Assembly (NCBI RefSeq): GCF_001942345.1
Contig: NZ_MKKI01000033.1
Location: 243,084 to 307,083, forward strand
From: Corynebacterium sp. CNJ-954
GTDB taxonomy: Bacteria; Actinomycetota; Actinomycetes; Mycobacteriales; Mycobacteriaceae
DNA length: 64,000 nt
Reading direction: 5' to 3'
Shown here: piece after piece, positions 1-8,718 of the stretch
Numbering within the stretch: position 1 is the first letter of the stretch
How the letters are laid out: each line of letters begins with the position of its first letter
Notes under the pieces: generated by a model
Told to the model about the DNA's origin: nothing
The model's database searches: none
The model's input: the letters and a program-made list of their open reading frames with translations, nothing else
Position numbers and translations under genes: made by a program

Positions 1-600
1 GACCCCGAAGCCCTGGTCGACAGCATCTTCACCGCGCTGGCGGCACAGACGGTCACTGCGCGCGGCACCGCCGCAGTCGAAGTGGCGATTGAAGATGTTG
101 GCGACCAACATCAAGTCGTTGAAGGCCCAGCGTGACTCGATCGCCGGGCAGGTCGAGGAGATGCTTGATGACTTCCCTCTTTCCCGGAGCCAGTTGCAGA
201 CTTGATGTCGATGCCGGGTGTAGGCATCAAGACCGCCGCGAACATCCTCCTGGCTGTCGGTGACTGTTCCGACTTCCCCGACGCCGCCCACCGGGACCCC
301 TACGCCGGTATCGCACCGGTGACCAGACGGTCCGGCACGTCGATCAGAGGTGAGTTTCCCGCCCGATCCGGCAACAAACGGTTGAAGAATGCCCTGTTCA
401 GATCCGCCTGGATCGCGTCGAACTGTCACGAGGCGTCCCGGTCGTACTACGCCAAGAAACGGGTCGAGGGTAAGCGTCACAATGCGGCGGTGATGTGTCT
501 GGCCCGCCGCAGGTGCAACGTCATCTTCGTGATGCTCACCCGTGGCGAATTCTTCCGTGAGCTGCCACCCCGAGCTGCCCCGGAGGCTGCTGCAGCCTAG
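1..600 (+). pseudogene. IS110-family transposase, broken and 5'-truncated by the window edge
   Basis: The last 132 codons (from 202) encode the C-terminal helix-hairpin-helix part of an IS110/IS116/IS902-type transposase: MPGVGIKTAA is followed by the family's R-x-S-G-T-S and GNKRLKNALF blocks. Upstream the coding signal is split: frame 1 is open from base 1 to a TGA at 133, frame 2 carries the matching continuation from about 122 to 204 (KAQRDSIAGQVEEML), then frame 1 resumes. Two frame changes mean no full-length protein can be made, unless these are sequencing errors. The N-terminal DEDD catalytic region would lie left of the window. The element is most likely a decayed insertion, which fits the IS-rich surroundings. 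Confidence 0.8.
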
Positions 601-1102
601 ACCACTGAACTGAACCCCCTGCTATCCCGGAGGCGTCGCAGGCTCCGGAAACGCCCGGACCCGACGTCTACGCCACCCTGTTTGAAGACAGACCACTGAA
701 GTCCGGGCACCAGGTCGAGGAAAACACGGCGCAGGGGTTGACAATCTAGATAGGGACACCCCGTTTCCCGGGCTTTGCCCTCCCGGCAACCTCGGCAGGC
801 CGGGTGTGGACCTCCCGCATCCCCACGATCGGGCTGTGCCTTGGCTGGCGTTTGCCTAAAGGTGTATCAGTTCCCGTGCTGGCCGTCGTGATGTACCTGC
901 TCACGGACGGGGACGTGCTCCCGATGGATGCAGGATATCTGGCCGGCTACTTCGCACTGACTATGTCTTCTTCCGTCGGCACCGGAAGAAACGGCTCAAG
1001 CGGGGTGTGCGCGGAGAGAAGGACGAGTTCTCGTTGTTGCGAGCGGCGGGGTACATTTCTCTGGACGTTATTTTTCAGAGACTTAAGGATGTTCGGTTCC
1101 CC
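601..1102. other. Gene-poor stretch between the IS110 remnant and a lipoprotein gene
   Basis: No convincing gene was found. Short open frames here lack a plausible start, a ribosome binding site and any family signature. The first part probably holds the non-coding right end of the IS110 element: around 736 to 763 a TTGACA-rich segment followed by GGGACACCCC looks like a terminal region, but without an intact copy the boundary cannot be fixed. Just before the lipoprotein start there is only a weak purine-rich stretch (AAGGA at about 1085). Confidence 0.4.
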
Positions 1103-1867
1103 ATGATCCGTCGCTTTGCCAAGCCCCTGTCCCTCGCCGTGCTGCCGTTGGCAGTTTCCGGTGCCCTCGTGTCGTGCAGTTCGGACGACTCAGATGCTGG
1201 TGGGGAGGACACAGCTTCCCAGGAGGCACTGCAGAACCCGCCGGCATCTGATGCTCCGGCTGACCTGATCCTGGATGATGCAAGTACTCCGGACGGGTAC
1301 ACCTTTGAACCCGCGGGGTCGGAAGGCGACGAGGATCTCAGCGAACTCTTCGGCGGAGAAATGGAGGACAGTGGTGATATCGTCACTCCGCCCCAGTGCG
1401 AGCCGTTGGCGGTCGACCTCGGCTTGGTCCTCCAGTGGTCGATGGAACCAGCAGACGCGACGGCGGTCGCGTCCTTTGTGCAGGATCAAGATGACGAGTC
1501 CGGCGTATTCGTGCGGGTGACCACGGGGACGCCGGAGGGCGGCATGCCTGATGTTGCCGGGTGCGGGGAGTTCTCCAGTGAGTCGAACAGTGAATTCGGT
1601 TCCATGTCGAAGTCATTTCAGGCGACTCCGGTGGATGTCAGCGTCGACGGCGTTGATGACCTGGCCGCTGCCGACATCACGGTGACGGGACTGCTTCTGG
1701 ACGGTGAGGACGTCGGCGCCGAGGCGGTAGGCCAGACAGCCCGCTACATCACTGGCGCTCTCGGAGACCGCACGTTCAATTTCCTCGTGGTCGGGCAGGT
1801 CGATGATGAGGTCGTGGAGCAGCTGGCTGCGGATCAGGTCGCGCGGATGAACAGCGTCGCAGCATAG
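1103..1867 (+). CDS. Putative secreted lipoprotein, function unknown
   Basis: This encodes a 254-residue protein that starts MIRRFAKPLS and has a short basic n-region, a hydrophobic core and a lipobox-like LVSC near residue 20, so it should be cleaved by signal peptidase II and anchored on the outer face of the membrane. Behind the cysteine comes an acidic, Ser/Asp/Glu-rich linker and then a globular part with two further cysteines (in PPQCEP and AGCGEF) that could pair. The ATG at 1103 was preferred over an upstream in-frame GTG because it places the signal peptide at the N-terminus. It resembles the small, poorly conserved lipoproteins common in corynebacteria. No function can be assigned. 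It sits between two insertion elements. Confidence 0.7.
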   Translation: MIRRFAKPLSLAVLPLAVSGALVSCSSDDSDAGGEDTASQEALQNPPASDAPADLILDDASTPDGYTFEPAGSEGDEDLSELFGGEMEDSGDIVTPPQCEPLAVDLGLVLQWSMEPADATAVASFVQDQDDESGVFVRVTTGTPEGGMPDVAGCGEFSSESNSEFGSMSKSFQATPVDVSVDGVDDLAAADITVTGLLLDGEDVGAEAVGQTARYITGALGDRTFNFLVVGQVDDEVVEQLAADQVARMNSVAA

Positions 1868-2002
1868 CGATAGGCTATATTTCCTGAGCTCCTGTTTCGA
1901 GGAAAGTTACTCTCATGTCGACTCATTCCATGGTGTGGACGACCGTATCTGCCGCCACTATGATCGAGATTATGGCCTTGCCCGCAAATCGTGGACAGGT
2001 AA

Positions 2003-2893
2003 CTAAGCTGCCTCGGGTACCTCAGCAGCAGGTTTGTTGAACAGATTCATTTCGAACTCCACCGGTGGCATGTACCCCAGCGACGAGTGCAGCCGTCGTC
2101 GGTTGTATACCACCTCAATCCACCGGGCGACAGCCTGGCATGCCTCAGCCCGGGTCGGCCAGGTGTACCGGTCGTAGAATTCGGTTTTCAACGTGGCCCA
2201 CACACTTTCGGCCATCGCATTGTCCCAACACACCCCGGTCCTGCCCATTGACTGCAGTACGTGCAGGTCCTGGCACACTCGGTGCATCTGTTCGCTGGTG
2301 AACTGGCACCCACGATCAGCGTGGAACACCACATCATCGGGCAGCTCACCGCGTAGCGTGTGGGCCATGCGCAGGGCCCGTTCCACCAGGTCGGTGTGCA
2401 TGTGGGTGTCCATCGCCCAGCCGATGATCCGCCGGGAATGCCCGTCGGTGACCGCCGCCAGATACACCCAGCCTTCACCGGTGCGAAGGTAGGTGATGTC
2501 GGAAATCCAGCATCGGTCGAGCCCACCCCGGTCCCAGGCCCGTTGTGCCCGGTCGGGGATCGTGTGGGCCTCGACACCAGGCAGCGTGGTCACCGGGGAG
2601 AACTTCTTGGGGCTAATGCCCTCCAAGCCCTGGCGCAGCATCGACTTCGCCACGGTCTTGCGGTCAACGGTCATCCCTTCACGGGCGAGCTGGGCGTGCA
2701 CCCTGGGAGCGCCGTAGACCTCGTCGGATTCGGTGAACACCGTCCGGACCTTCGCGTCGAGGTCGTCGCGCTCACGGCGTCTGGGCGATGGTTCTCTCGC
2801 TTGTCTGGCCGCCCAGGCGTAGAACCCAGACCGAGACACTCCCAGCAGGCGGGCCATACGGGTGACCTCGTAGTTCGCCTTCTCCTGCGCCAT
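2003..2893 (-). CDS. IS3-family transposase OrfB (DDE integrase-core subunit)
   Basis: This 296-residue protein has an N-terminal HTH_21-like region (LLGVSRSGFYAW) followed by an rve integrase core. The catalytic acids are present: D in CWISDITYLRT, D in VVFHADRGCQFTS and E in DNAMAESVWATLK, followed by the usual K/R-rich stretch and the IS3 tail NRRRLHSSLGYMPPVEFE. It catalyses strand transfer of the element together with OrfA. Its ATG overlaps the OrfA stop codon (TGATG), so it is probably made by translational coupling; no A-rich slippery heptamer was seen that would support -1 frameshifting. Length and motifs are normal for the family and nothing suggests inactivation. Confidence 0.92.
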   Translation of the reverse strand: MAQEKANYEVTRMARLLGVSRSGFYAWAARQAREPSPRRRERDDLDAKVRTVFTESDEVYGAPRVHAQLAREGMTVDRKTVAKSMLRQGLEGISPKKFSPVTTLPGVEAHTIPDRAQRAWDRGGLDRCWISDITYLRTGEGWVYLAAVTDGHSRRIIGWAMDTHMHTDLVERALRMAHTLRGELPDDVVFHADRGCQFTSEQMHRVCQDLHVLQSMGRTGVCWDNAMAESVWATLKTEFYDRYTWPTRAEACQAVARWIEVVYNRRRLHSSLGYMPPVEFEMNLFNKPAAEVPEAA

Positions 2894-3222
2894 CAGTTCG
2901 AACCGTTCGTCGGTGGCTGCTTGGCAGCGAAGAAGGCTGCTGCTTTTCCCAGGAACTCGTTGTCCTTCTTCATGTCGGCGAGTTCGCGGCGTAGTGCCTT
3001 GAGCTCGGCGCGTTCATCCAAGGTCAGTTCCCCGGTCGGTTCACCGGCGTCTTTGGCGCGTTCGGCGGCGACCCACTTTCCCAATGTCTGGGCACCGACG
3101 TTGAGCTCGCGGGCGACCTCGGCGATGGTGCGTCCGGTGTCGATGACCAGGCGGGCGGCTTCGTGCTTGTACTCGGGGCTGAAGTTTCGCCGTGGTCGCT
3201 TGCCCGGGGTCTTGTCGGTCAT
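2893..3222 (-). CDS. IS3-family transposase OrfA (HTH subunit)
   Basis: A 109-residue protein with the HTH_Tnp_1 pattern: FSPEYKHEAARLV, then IAEVARELNVGAQTLGKW as the helix-turn-helix, then a C-terminal heptad-like segment (ELKALRRELADMKKDNEFL) that acts as the leucine zipper in IS3 elements. It recognises the terminal repeats and joins with OrfB. The stop codon overlaps the OrfB start. Length and order are typical of IS3-group OrfA. Confidence 0.92.
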   Translation of the reverse strand: MTDKTPGKRPRRNFSPEYKHEAARLVIDTGRTIAEVARELNVGAQTLGKWVAAERAKDAGEPTGELTLDERAELKALRRELADMKKDNEFLGKAAAFFAAKQPPTNGSN

Positions 3223-3529
3223 GGTGAATCCTCTCGTGCGGGACAGATCCCGCTAAATCGGATGTCCACTCAACGAGGGTAGGGCCAATTATTGATGGGG
3301 GTGTCTTGTTGCTCGCTGAGACTCCCGAGATGACAACTACACCCCGCTGGCGTGGGCGTCCGGGCGCTGCCAGGCGGGGCAACGACCGTCCAGCCGCCCA
3401 CTAGGTCGCAGGTCCATATCGCCCGCTTGTGACGCTCGCTCGGTCCGAGAAGGTGATGCAAGCGTTTCAGTTCCTTCCCCCCGGGCAGTTTTGCCTCACT
3501 TCGCCCGCTTCACCCTATACGATCGATTC

Positions 3530-5887
3530 ATGACTTCCGACGAGCGCGTCCAGCAAACGGCGACGGTTCCGGAACTCTGGGCGCAGCCCGTCAAGATCGC
3601 TGGGAACGAGGTCCGACAGCTCCTAGTGCCAGCGATGACCGCTGCGGTGCAGGACAGCCATTCGGACGCCGACGACACATCCGACGGGCGCAGGGTCACG
3701 GGAGTGTATGGCTCCTGGCCAGTGGTTAGCGGATCACTCGAAAGGGTTAGAGACGGCGCTGTGCTCCTGCTGACCGAACACGCGCAGGAGCTGGTCTGGA
3801 GCGGTTCGGCAGGCTTAACGGAACCCGAGGAGCTTCTGGAATCGTGGAGGGGCGCATTTCACTTCGGCGATCCAGACGGGGAGGGCGCGCTTCGCAGCCC
3901 ACAGGTCGGCGCGGTGCACGCAGCGGTCGGCCACTTTCTGTCTAGCAACGATGAGCCCGGTTTGATCGTCATGCCAACGGGCACTGGCAAGACCGAGTCT
4001 ATGCTCGCGATCGCCGTTCACGAGCGTGTGGCTCATCTGCTGGTGCTGGTTCCGACTGCGGCCCTGCGCCAGCAGATCGCGACGAAGTTCCTGACCCTGG
4101 GGATCTTGCAGCGCGAGGGCATCGTCAACCCTCTGGCCCTGCGCCCGGCAGTCGCCGAGCTTGCACGCGGCATCAGCAGCGTGGAGGACGCCCGCGCGCT
4201 CCTGGCTGCCGCCCAGGTGGTCGTCGCAACCCCGGATTCGCTGCGCGCGTGTTCCGCAGAGGCCAAGGAAGTGCTCCTAGAAGGCTGTAGCCACCTATTC
4301 GTGGACGAGGCTCACCACGCTCCTGCGGCAACGTGGCAGGCAGCGATCTCCCACTTTCCTGGCCGCCGCGTGCTGCTGTTCACCGCTACGCCCCATCGGC
4401 GCGACAAGCAGGACCTGCGTGGACGACAGATCTACCGGTACTCGCTCGCGGCTGCTCAAAGGGACGGGTACTACCGCGAGATCGCTTACTCCGCCATCGT
4501 CAGTCTCAACGACGCGGAACGGCTCATCGCGACGGCAGCTGTCGAACGACTCCGACGCGACCGGCGAAGCGGGTTCGACCACCTAATCATGGCGCGCGTC
4601 GGCTCGGTGGCACGGACGGCGCAAATACTGCCGCTCTACGAGCAGATCGCCCCCGACTTCGCGCCGGTCGTGATCCATAGTCAGCTCGGGGTGAAGCCCA
4701 AGCGCGCCGCGCTCGAAGCTCTACGTTCACGAACCAGCCGCATCATCGTTTGCGTCGACATGCTCGGCGAAGGCTTCGACATGCCGCAACTGAAGATCGC
4801 CGCTCTGCACGACTCGCGCAAGAGCCTCAGCCCACTCATCCAACTGGTCGGTCGATTCACCCGCACCGCACAGGACAGCGACCTCGGGACCGCGTCGGTG
4901 TTTGCCGCCCGCGACGCGCAGAGCGCGATGTCGCCGCTGAGCGACCTGTACCGCGAGGACGCGGATTGGAACGCGATCATGCGGGACGAAAGTGAGCGCT
5001 TGACCATCGAGGCGGAGCGGACCGCCGAGTTCGACCGGTCCTTCCGAGCTGCCGGAGAGGCGCTGCCGACATCGACGCTGCGCCCGACGGTCAGCGCGAT
5101 CGCCTTCTTAGCTTCGTCGAACTCGTGGGACCCGGCTGCGGGCCCAAGCGTGTTCGAGGCCGCCAATTCCGAAGTTTCCGCGCTTACCGTAGGGCACGAG
5201 GGAAATGTGGCCTGGTTCGTGGTGTCGAGGCTGGACACGGTGCCGTGGTCGTCATCGGCGCAGATGGAGGACGCGACCCACGAACTGGTAGTCATGCGCT
5301 TCGACCCTAAGCGCCGACTGTTATTCATTCATGGTTCGGAAAAGTCCAGCAAATTCGAGGATCTCGCCGAGGCGGTGCTTCAGGGGCCGGGCGAACTGCT
5401 CCACGAAGCGGTCGCATTCCGGGTCTTGAGCGGTCTGGGCTACCCGGTCCCGACTAATGTCGGGCTGGTCGACCTCATTGACGGCGATAACCGCTTCAGC
5501 ATGCACACCGGCGGGGACGTGAGCGCAGGCCTGCGCGTCCAGAACACCGGGACGAAGTCGCAGACACACATCGCACTAAAGGGCTTCGCCAACGGCGAAC
5601 GAACGGTGATCAGCGCGGCCCGGTCCGGGCGGATCTGGAGCCCGCGGGCTGCCCGCAGTGTGCAGGAGTGGGTCCAGTGGTGCGACGAGCAGGGTGACAA
5701 GCTCTTGGACGCCAGCATCAATGTCGCCGAGGTCATTAGCGGCTTCGTCGTTCCGGAGCCGCTAAGGAAGATTCCGGAGGAGATGTTGCTCGCGGTGGAG
5801 TGGCCCGCGCTGGTGTACGAGAGCCTGACGGCGCTGCCCGACATCGAGCGTCAAGGCGCGTGTATTCGCTGCTTGAGCTGGACTTAG
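3530..5887 (+). CDS. SF2 DEAD/DEAH-type helicase, reading frame broken near its 3' end
   Basis: Clear superfamily 2 helicase with a N-terminal domain of about 130 residues that was not recognised. Numbered from the ATG at 3530: motif I PTGTGKTE (about 149-156), motif II DEAH (259-262), motif III TATP (285-288), a V/VI segment VDMLGEGFDMP, and motif VI QLVGRFTR (438-445). The type resembles the motor of type III restriction enzymes and of several phage-defence helicases. After DIERQG at about 5856 the frame changes; the continuing protein is in the +1-related frame at 5860-6753, so the original gene would encode about 1,070 residues. A TATACGAT-like -10 box 8-14 bases before the ATG suggests a leaderless start; an in-frame TTG at 3491 is less likely. 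It stands alone beside an IS3 element. Confidence 0.75.
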   Translation: MTSDERVQQTATVPELWAQPVKIAGNEVRQLLVPAMTAAVQDSHSDADDTSDGRRVTGVYGSWPVVSGSLERVRDGAVLLLTEHAQELVWSGSAGLTEPEELLESWRGAFHFGDPDGEGALRSPQVGAVHAAVGHFLSSNDEPGLIVMPTGTGKTESMLAIAVHERVAHLLVLVPTAALRQQIATKFLTLGILQREGIVNPLALRPAVAELARGISSVEDARALLAAAQVVVATPDSLRACSAEAKEVLLEGCSHLFVDEAHHAPAATWQAAISHFPGRRVLLFTATPHRRDKQDLRGRQIYRYSLAAAQRDGYYREIAYSAIVSLNDAERLIATAAVERLRRDRRSGFDHLIMARVGSVARTAQILPLYEQIAPDFAPVVIHSQLGVKPKRAALEALRSRTSRIIVCVDMLGEGFDMPQLKIAALHDSRKSLSPLIQLVGRFTRTAQDSDLGTASVFAARDAQSAMSPLSDLYREDADWNAIMRDESERLTIEAERTAEFDRSFRAAGEALPTSTLRPTVSAIAFLASSNSWDPAAGPSVFEAANSEVSALTVGHEGNVAWFVVSRLDTVPWSSSAQMEDATHELVVMRFDPKRRLLFIHGSEKSSKFEDLAEAVLQGPGELLHEAVAFRVLSGLGYPVPTNVGLVDLIDGDNRFSMHTGGDVSAGLRVQNTGTKSQTHIALKGFANGERTVISAARSGRIWSPRAARSVQEWVQWCDEQGDKLLDASINVAEVISGFVVPEPLRKIPEEMLLAVEWPALVYESLTALPDIERQGACIRCLSWT

Positions 5888-6753
5888 TCGCGCTCCCCTT
5901 GGCCCCGGGAGAGTTGAAACGTCTCGCGCTGGTGCATCAGTCCGCGGACCAGAACCAGCATTGGCAGTTGGAGTACACGCTCAGCACCCGGGACCGGAGC
6001 CTACAAGTCACCGCAGACCAGGTCGATGCCACCGTTCTGACGGCTCGGGGCGACGAAGCGCCCTTTGCGCGTTGGCTGACCGATCACCCGCCGACCCTGG
6101 TCCTTGCCGGGGATGTGCTCGTCCTAGACGGCCGGCAGGTGCTGCGCGCGAAAGACACGCCCGCGTTCGACCGCGAACACCTTGTCGCGCTGGATTGGCC
6201 GGGCGTGAACCTGAAGGTTGAGTCGCAGGGTAAGGACAAGCGCGCGGACTCGATCCAGTACCTCGCCGCCCGGGAACTGCGAACGACACGGCAATTCGAT
6301 GTGCTGCTTGATGACGACGGGAAAGGTGAGGTTGCGGATCTGGTCGGGCTCCGCGTCAACGAGGGCCGTCTGATCGTGACACTGGTGCACTGCAAGTACG
6401 CGGCTGGTGATGGCCCGGGCGCGCGCGTGGCCGACTTGTACGAGGTATGCGGGCAGGCGGTCCGGAGCATCCGGCGACGTAAGCGCATCGCCGTGATGCT
6501 CGAACTGCTGTCGAAGCGCGTGGGCGACAAGCTGGAGCGAGGGTTCCAACCGTTCGAGGTCGGAGACGCCGCTGCGCTCGTGCGCGTGTGCGAGCAGGCT
6601 GGCCAGCTCCGGCCGCAGTTTGATGTCATCATTGCCCAGCCTGGCCTGGCGAAGTCCAAGGTTCGCGATGACCAGCTACCAGTACTCGCCGGAGTCGCCA
6701 GCTACCTGCAGCACACAGCCGGCGCGTCGCTGACCGTGCTCGTCTCGGAGTGA
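5860..6753 (+). pseudogene. Out-of-frame C-terminal module of the helicase, nuclease-like
   Basis: These 297 codons continue the helicase protein directly after the frame break; the phrase VYSLLELDLVALPLAPGELK joins well to the upstream DIERQG. No credible start codon or ribosome binding site exists at the junction, so this part is not expected to be made alone. In the middle, EVADLVGLR followed about 18 residues later by VTLVHCKYA has the strand-D-strand-xxK look of a PD-(D/E)xK nuclease core, though the second acidic residue is replaced by H/C, so the assignment is tentative. The rest is not recognised. If the frameshift is a sequencing or assembly slip, the intact product is a single-chain helicase-nuclease. 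Confidence 0.55.
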
Positions 6754-7294
6754 GCAAGCCTCGGGCGCAAGGTCCAAGCTGGTTCAGGTAACGAGGCCGA
6801 CCACGAAGGCCTGATGCTAACTATACGAACGGAGGTCGCGCACGCTGCGGCGTCGCCTGCGCTCGAACAGGAGATATCCGTGGCGGCAACCCACGTCCGC
6901 TTTCGGTGCAACGCTCTTCCTACTCACACCGCGGTCTGATCGGAGCAGACGACCACGCCGCCGAGGGTGCGCCCTTTCGCCGCGAAGGTTCTGGTTCGTA
7001 TAGGGCATGACGCGGGGACGCTGGTCACCGACGGCCGCCCAGATCATGACGAAGCGGACAGGCTAGGATCGTCGCAACCATTCGGGGTGTACTTTCCATT
7101 GGCCGCCGAGGCTCCGGGGATTACGACTTGGCTCCGCTTGCATTGACGTTCAAATGCCCGCCAGTCGGGGCAACGGGTGTCATACCGCCAAGGATTGAGT
7201 CATCTAACCCACCGGCTGTTCTTTCCTCCCGCGACGATGGGTTCCTAAGCCCTTCAGCGATGGTCCGTAGATACTGCCTCTTCGTCGGCCCCGG
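6754..7294. other. Gene-poor stretch between the helicase and an SDR gene
   Basis: About 540 bases with no supported gene. Open frames on either strand are short and have compositions typical of antisense shadows. No clear promoter, terminator or repeat was seen. Because both neighbours point toward it (helicase plus, SDR minus), it is a convergent spacer, possibly with decayed DNA from an earlier insertion. Confidence 0.4.
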
Positions 7295-8101
7295 TCAGGG
7301 AAGATCTCGTATCGAACGGCAAATAGCAATTGTAGTCCTCCTCTGAGTGCTGGGGGTCACCATGGCAGGGGGGCCGCCTTCGTTGAAGAAGCCGCCGCGG
7401 GGACCGTCGTCGGGCAGGGTGGCCAACCGGATCGCGATTGCGGCCCCGTCCTCTGGGGCGCGGTCGCCCGAGTGGCTGGTGAAATCGGTCGCGACGAGCC
7501 CGGGACACGCCGCGTTGACGACGACGTTCGTATCGGCCAGCCTGCGGGCGTATTGGGCGGTGATGCTGTTGAGCATTGTCTTCGACGGCGCGTAGGCCGC
7601 CATCTGCGGTCCCGTCTGAAGAGCGAGCGAACCCATATCGCTGGACATGTTCACGATCCGCGGGGGCGGTGAGGCGTACAGGAGCGGGAGCATCGCGTTA
7701 GTCAAACGCACGACCTCGTACACATTGGTCTCCAGGACGGTGCGGAGGACGTCCAAGTCGAGGCTGGTCGGGTCCTGCGCGCCGTCGTCGGTGCGTCCGC
7801 CGATTCCGGCGTTGTTGACGAGCACGTCCAGTCGCCCGACCTTGGCTTCCAGGGCCTGGGCAGCAGAGATCACGCTGGTATCCGAGGTGACGTCCAGGGC
7901 GACGCCGAAGGCCTCCATGCCGCCAGCGCGCAGGGCTTCCACCGCCGTCTCACGGCGAGCGTCATCGCGGGCACCCACGGCGACTCGGAATCCAGCAGCT
8001 CCGAGCCCGCGGGCGATCGCGAAGCCAATGCCCTTGTTCGCGCCGGTCACCAGCGCGGTTTTCATATCCTGTGTGTTCGTCGTATCGGTCATGTGTTCCA
8101 T
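7295..8101 (-). CDS. Short-chain dehydrogenase/reductase, C-terminus possibly altered
   Basis: Classical SDR of 268 residues. The NAD(P)-binding motif TGANKGIG lies near the N-terminus, NNAG follows the fourth strand, and the catalytic set is Ser (VNMSSDMGS), then YAPSK (Y-x-x-x-K). It is closest in style to carbonyl-reductase-like SDRs that oxidise or reduce small carbonyl compounds; the substrate is unknown. The ATG at 8101 was chosen because AGGCGG lies 7 bases upstream; 8092 and 8119 are alternatives. After GGFFNEGG the family usually stops within a few residues, whereas here about 23 unrelated residues follow, which suggests a frameshift at the very end. It is divergent from a ruined lysR gene, the usual arrangement for a regulator and its target. 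Confidence 0.82.
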   Translation of the reverse strand: MEHMTDTTNTQDMKTALVTGANKGIGFAIARGLGAAGFRVAVGARDDARRETAVEALRAGGMEAFGVALDVTSDTSVISAAQALEAKVGRLDVLVNNAGIGGRTDDGAQDPTSLDLDVLRTVLETNVYEVVRLTNAMLPLLYASPPPRIVNMSSDMGSLALQTGPQMAAYAPSKTMLNSITAQYARRLADTNVVVNAACPGLVATDFTSHSGDRAPEDGAAIAIRLATLPDDGPRGGFFNEGGPPAMVTPSTQRRTTIAICRSIRDLP

Positions 8102-8184
8102 GGTCGGCCGCCTGGTCACGTACCGTCCAACACCGTTCGGATCCGCTGTGATACCCGTCCGGTATCTCAGCGTATGGTGGGTGT

Positions 8185-8490
8185 ATGGACCATCTGGAAG
8201 TGCGCGAGCTGAGGTAGTTCCTCGCCGTGGCCGAGGAACTCCACTTCGGGCGTGCGGCGGAAAGCCTCGGCATCGCCCAACCGCCGCTATCGCGCGCGAT
8301 CCGTCAGCTGGAGCGCCGCTTAGGCGTGCAGCTCTTCGAGCGGAACCGCCGCGGCGCCAGCCTCACGAAGGCGGGGCGAGCTCTGCAGGGGGGAGGCCCC
8401 GCCGATTCTCGACGCGATCACGGCGGCGGAACGTCGTACCCGGCGCGCTGGGAAACAGGATCGGTCGCTCGTACTCGCAACCAAGGCAGG
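8185..8490 (+). pseudogene. LysR-family regulator remnant (stop, frameshift and truncation)
   Basis: The sequence from ATG 8185 reads MDHLEVRELR, then TAG at 8215-8217 where Tyr would be expected, then the complete LysR HTH ([23 protein letters not shown]...[17 protein letters not shown]). After GRAL near 8387 the frame shifts by one base and continues as [20 protein letters not shown]. At about 8490 the homology ends at a leftover IS3 end. The effector-binding domain of about 200 residues is absent. The gene is dead three times over; it probably once controlled the divergent SDR gene. Confidence 0.85.
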
Positions 8491-8516
8491 GTGTCCACTC
8501 AACGAGGGTAGGGTCA
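8491..8516 (-). mobile_element. Solo IS3-type terminal repeat at the lysR breakpoint
   Basis: Bases 8492-8513 are identical over 22 bp to the right end of the intact IS3 element (3263-3284), and the end continues as GGGTCA, giving the IS3-style terminus TGACCCTACCC on the minus strand. No transposase lies next to it; only the extreme end is left. This is what remains when a related element inserts and then removes itself with adjacent DNA. Confidence 0.75.
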
Positions 8517-8718
8517 GAGGTGCCTCGCAAAGGCATCGGCGTGGCGCTCCGTCGGGGAGCGCTCACTGAGTTGGTCTGGCTCCGCATCGAGCACGGCGAC
8601 TTCGTGACCTGTCGTCTGCTCGATCAAAGTGACGAGATCCCCCAGCGGTTGAATGCCAGGCTAATGATCGTGTCTGAACTTGTCGTAGCTGCCTTAACCT
8701 GGTGCTCTGACGATGACA

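Larger units (their letters stand above)
1973..3287 (-). mobile_element. Complete IS3-family insertion sequence (1315 bp)
   Basis: Both ends are visible. The left end reads TGGCCTTGCCC and then GTGGACA about 20 bases in; the right end, on the other strand, reads TGGCCCTACCC and again GTGGACA at the same distance. This layout is typical of IS3-group terminal repeats (TGA/TGG..TACCC..GTGGACA). The flanks carry a 4-bp direct repeat ATTA (1969-1972 and 3288-3291), within the 3-4 bp expected for IS3. Inside are orfA and orfB on the minus strand with an intact DDE triad, so the element may still be able to move. Confidence 0.88.

Noticed and set aside
804..1106. 100-codon open frame before the lipoprotein gene
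   Set aside because: No ribosome binding site, no family signature and a composition unlike neighbouring genes; it also overlaps the lipoprotein start.
2893..3222. Programmed -1 frameshift between IS3 orfA and orfB
   Set aside because: No A-rich slippery sequence was found before the overlap; the TGATG arrangement supports coupled restart instead.
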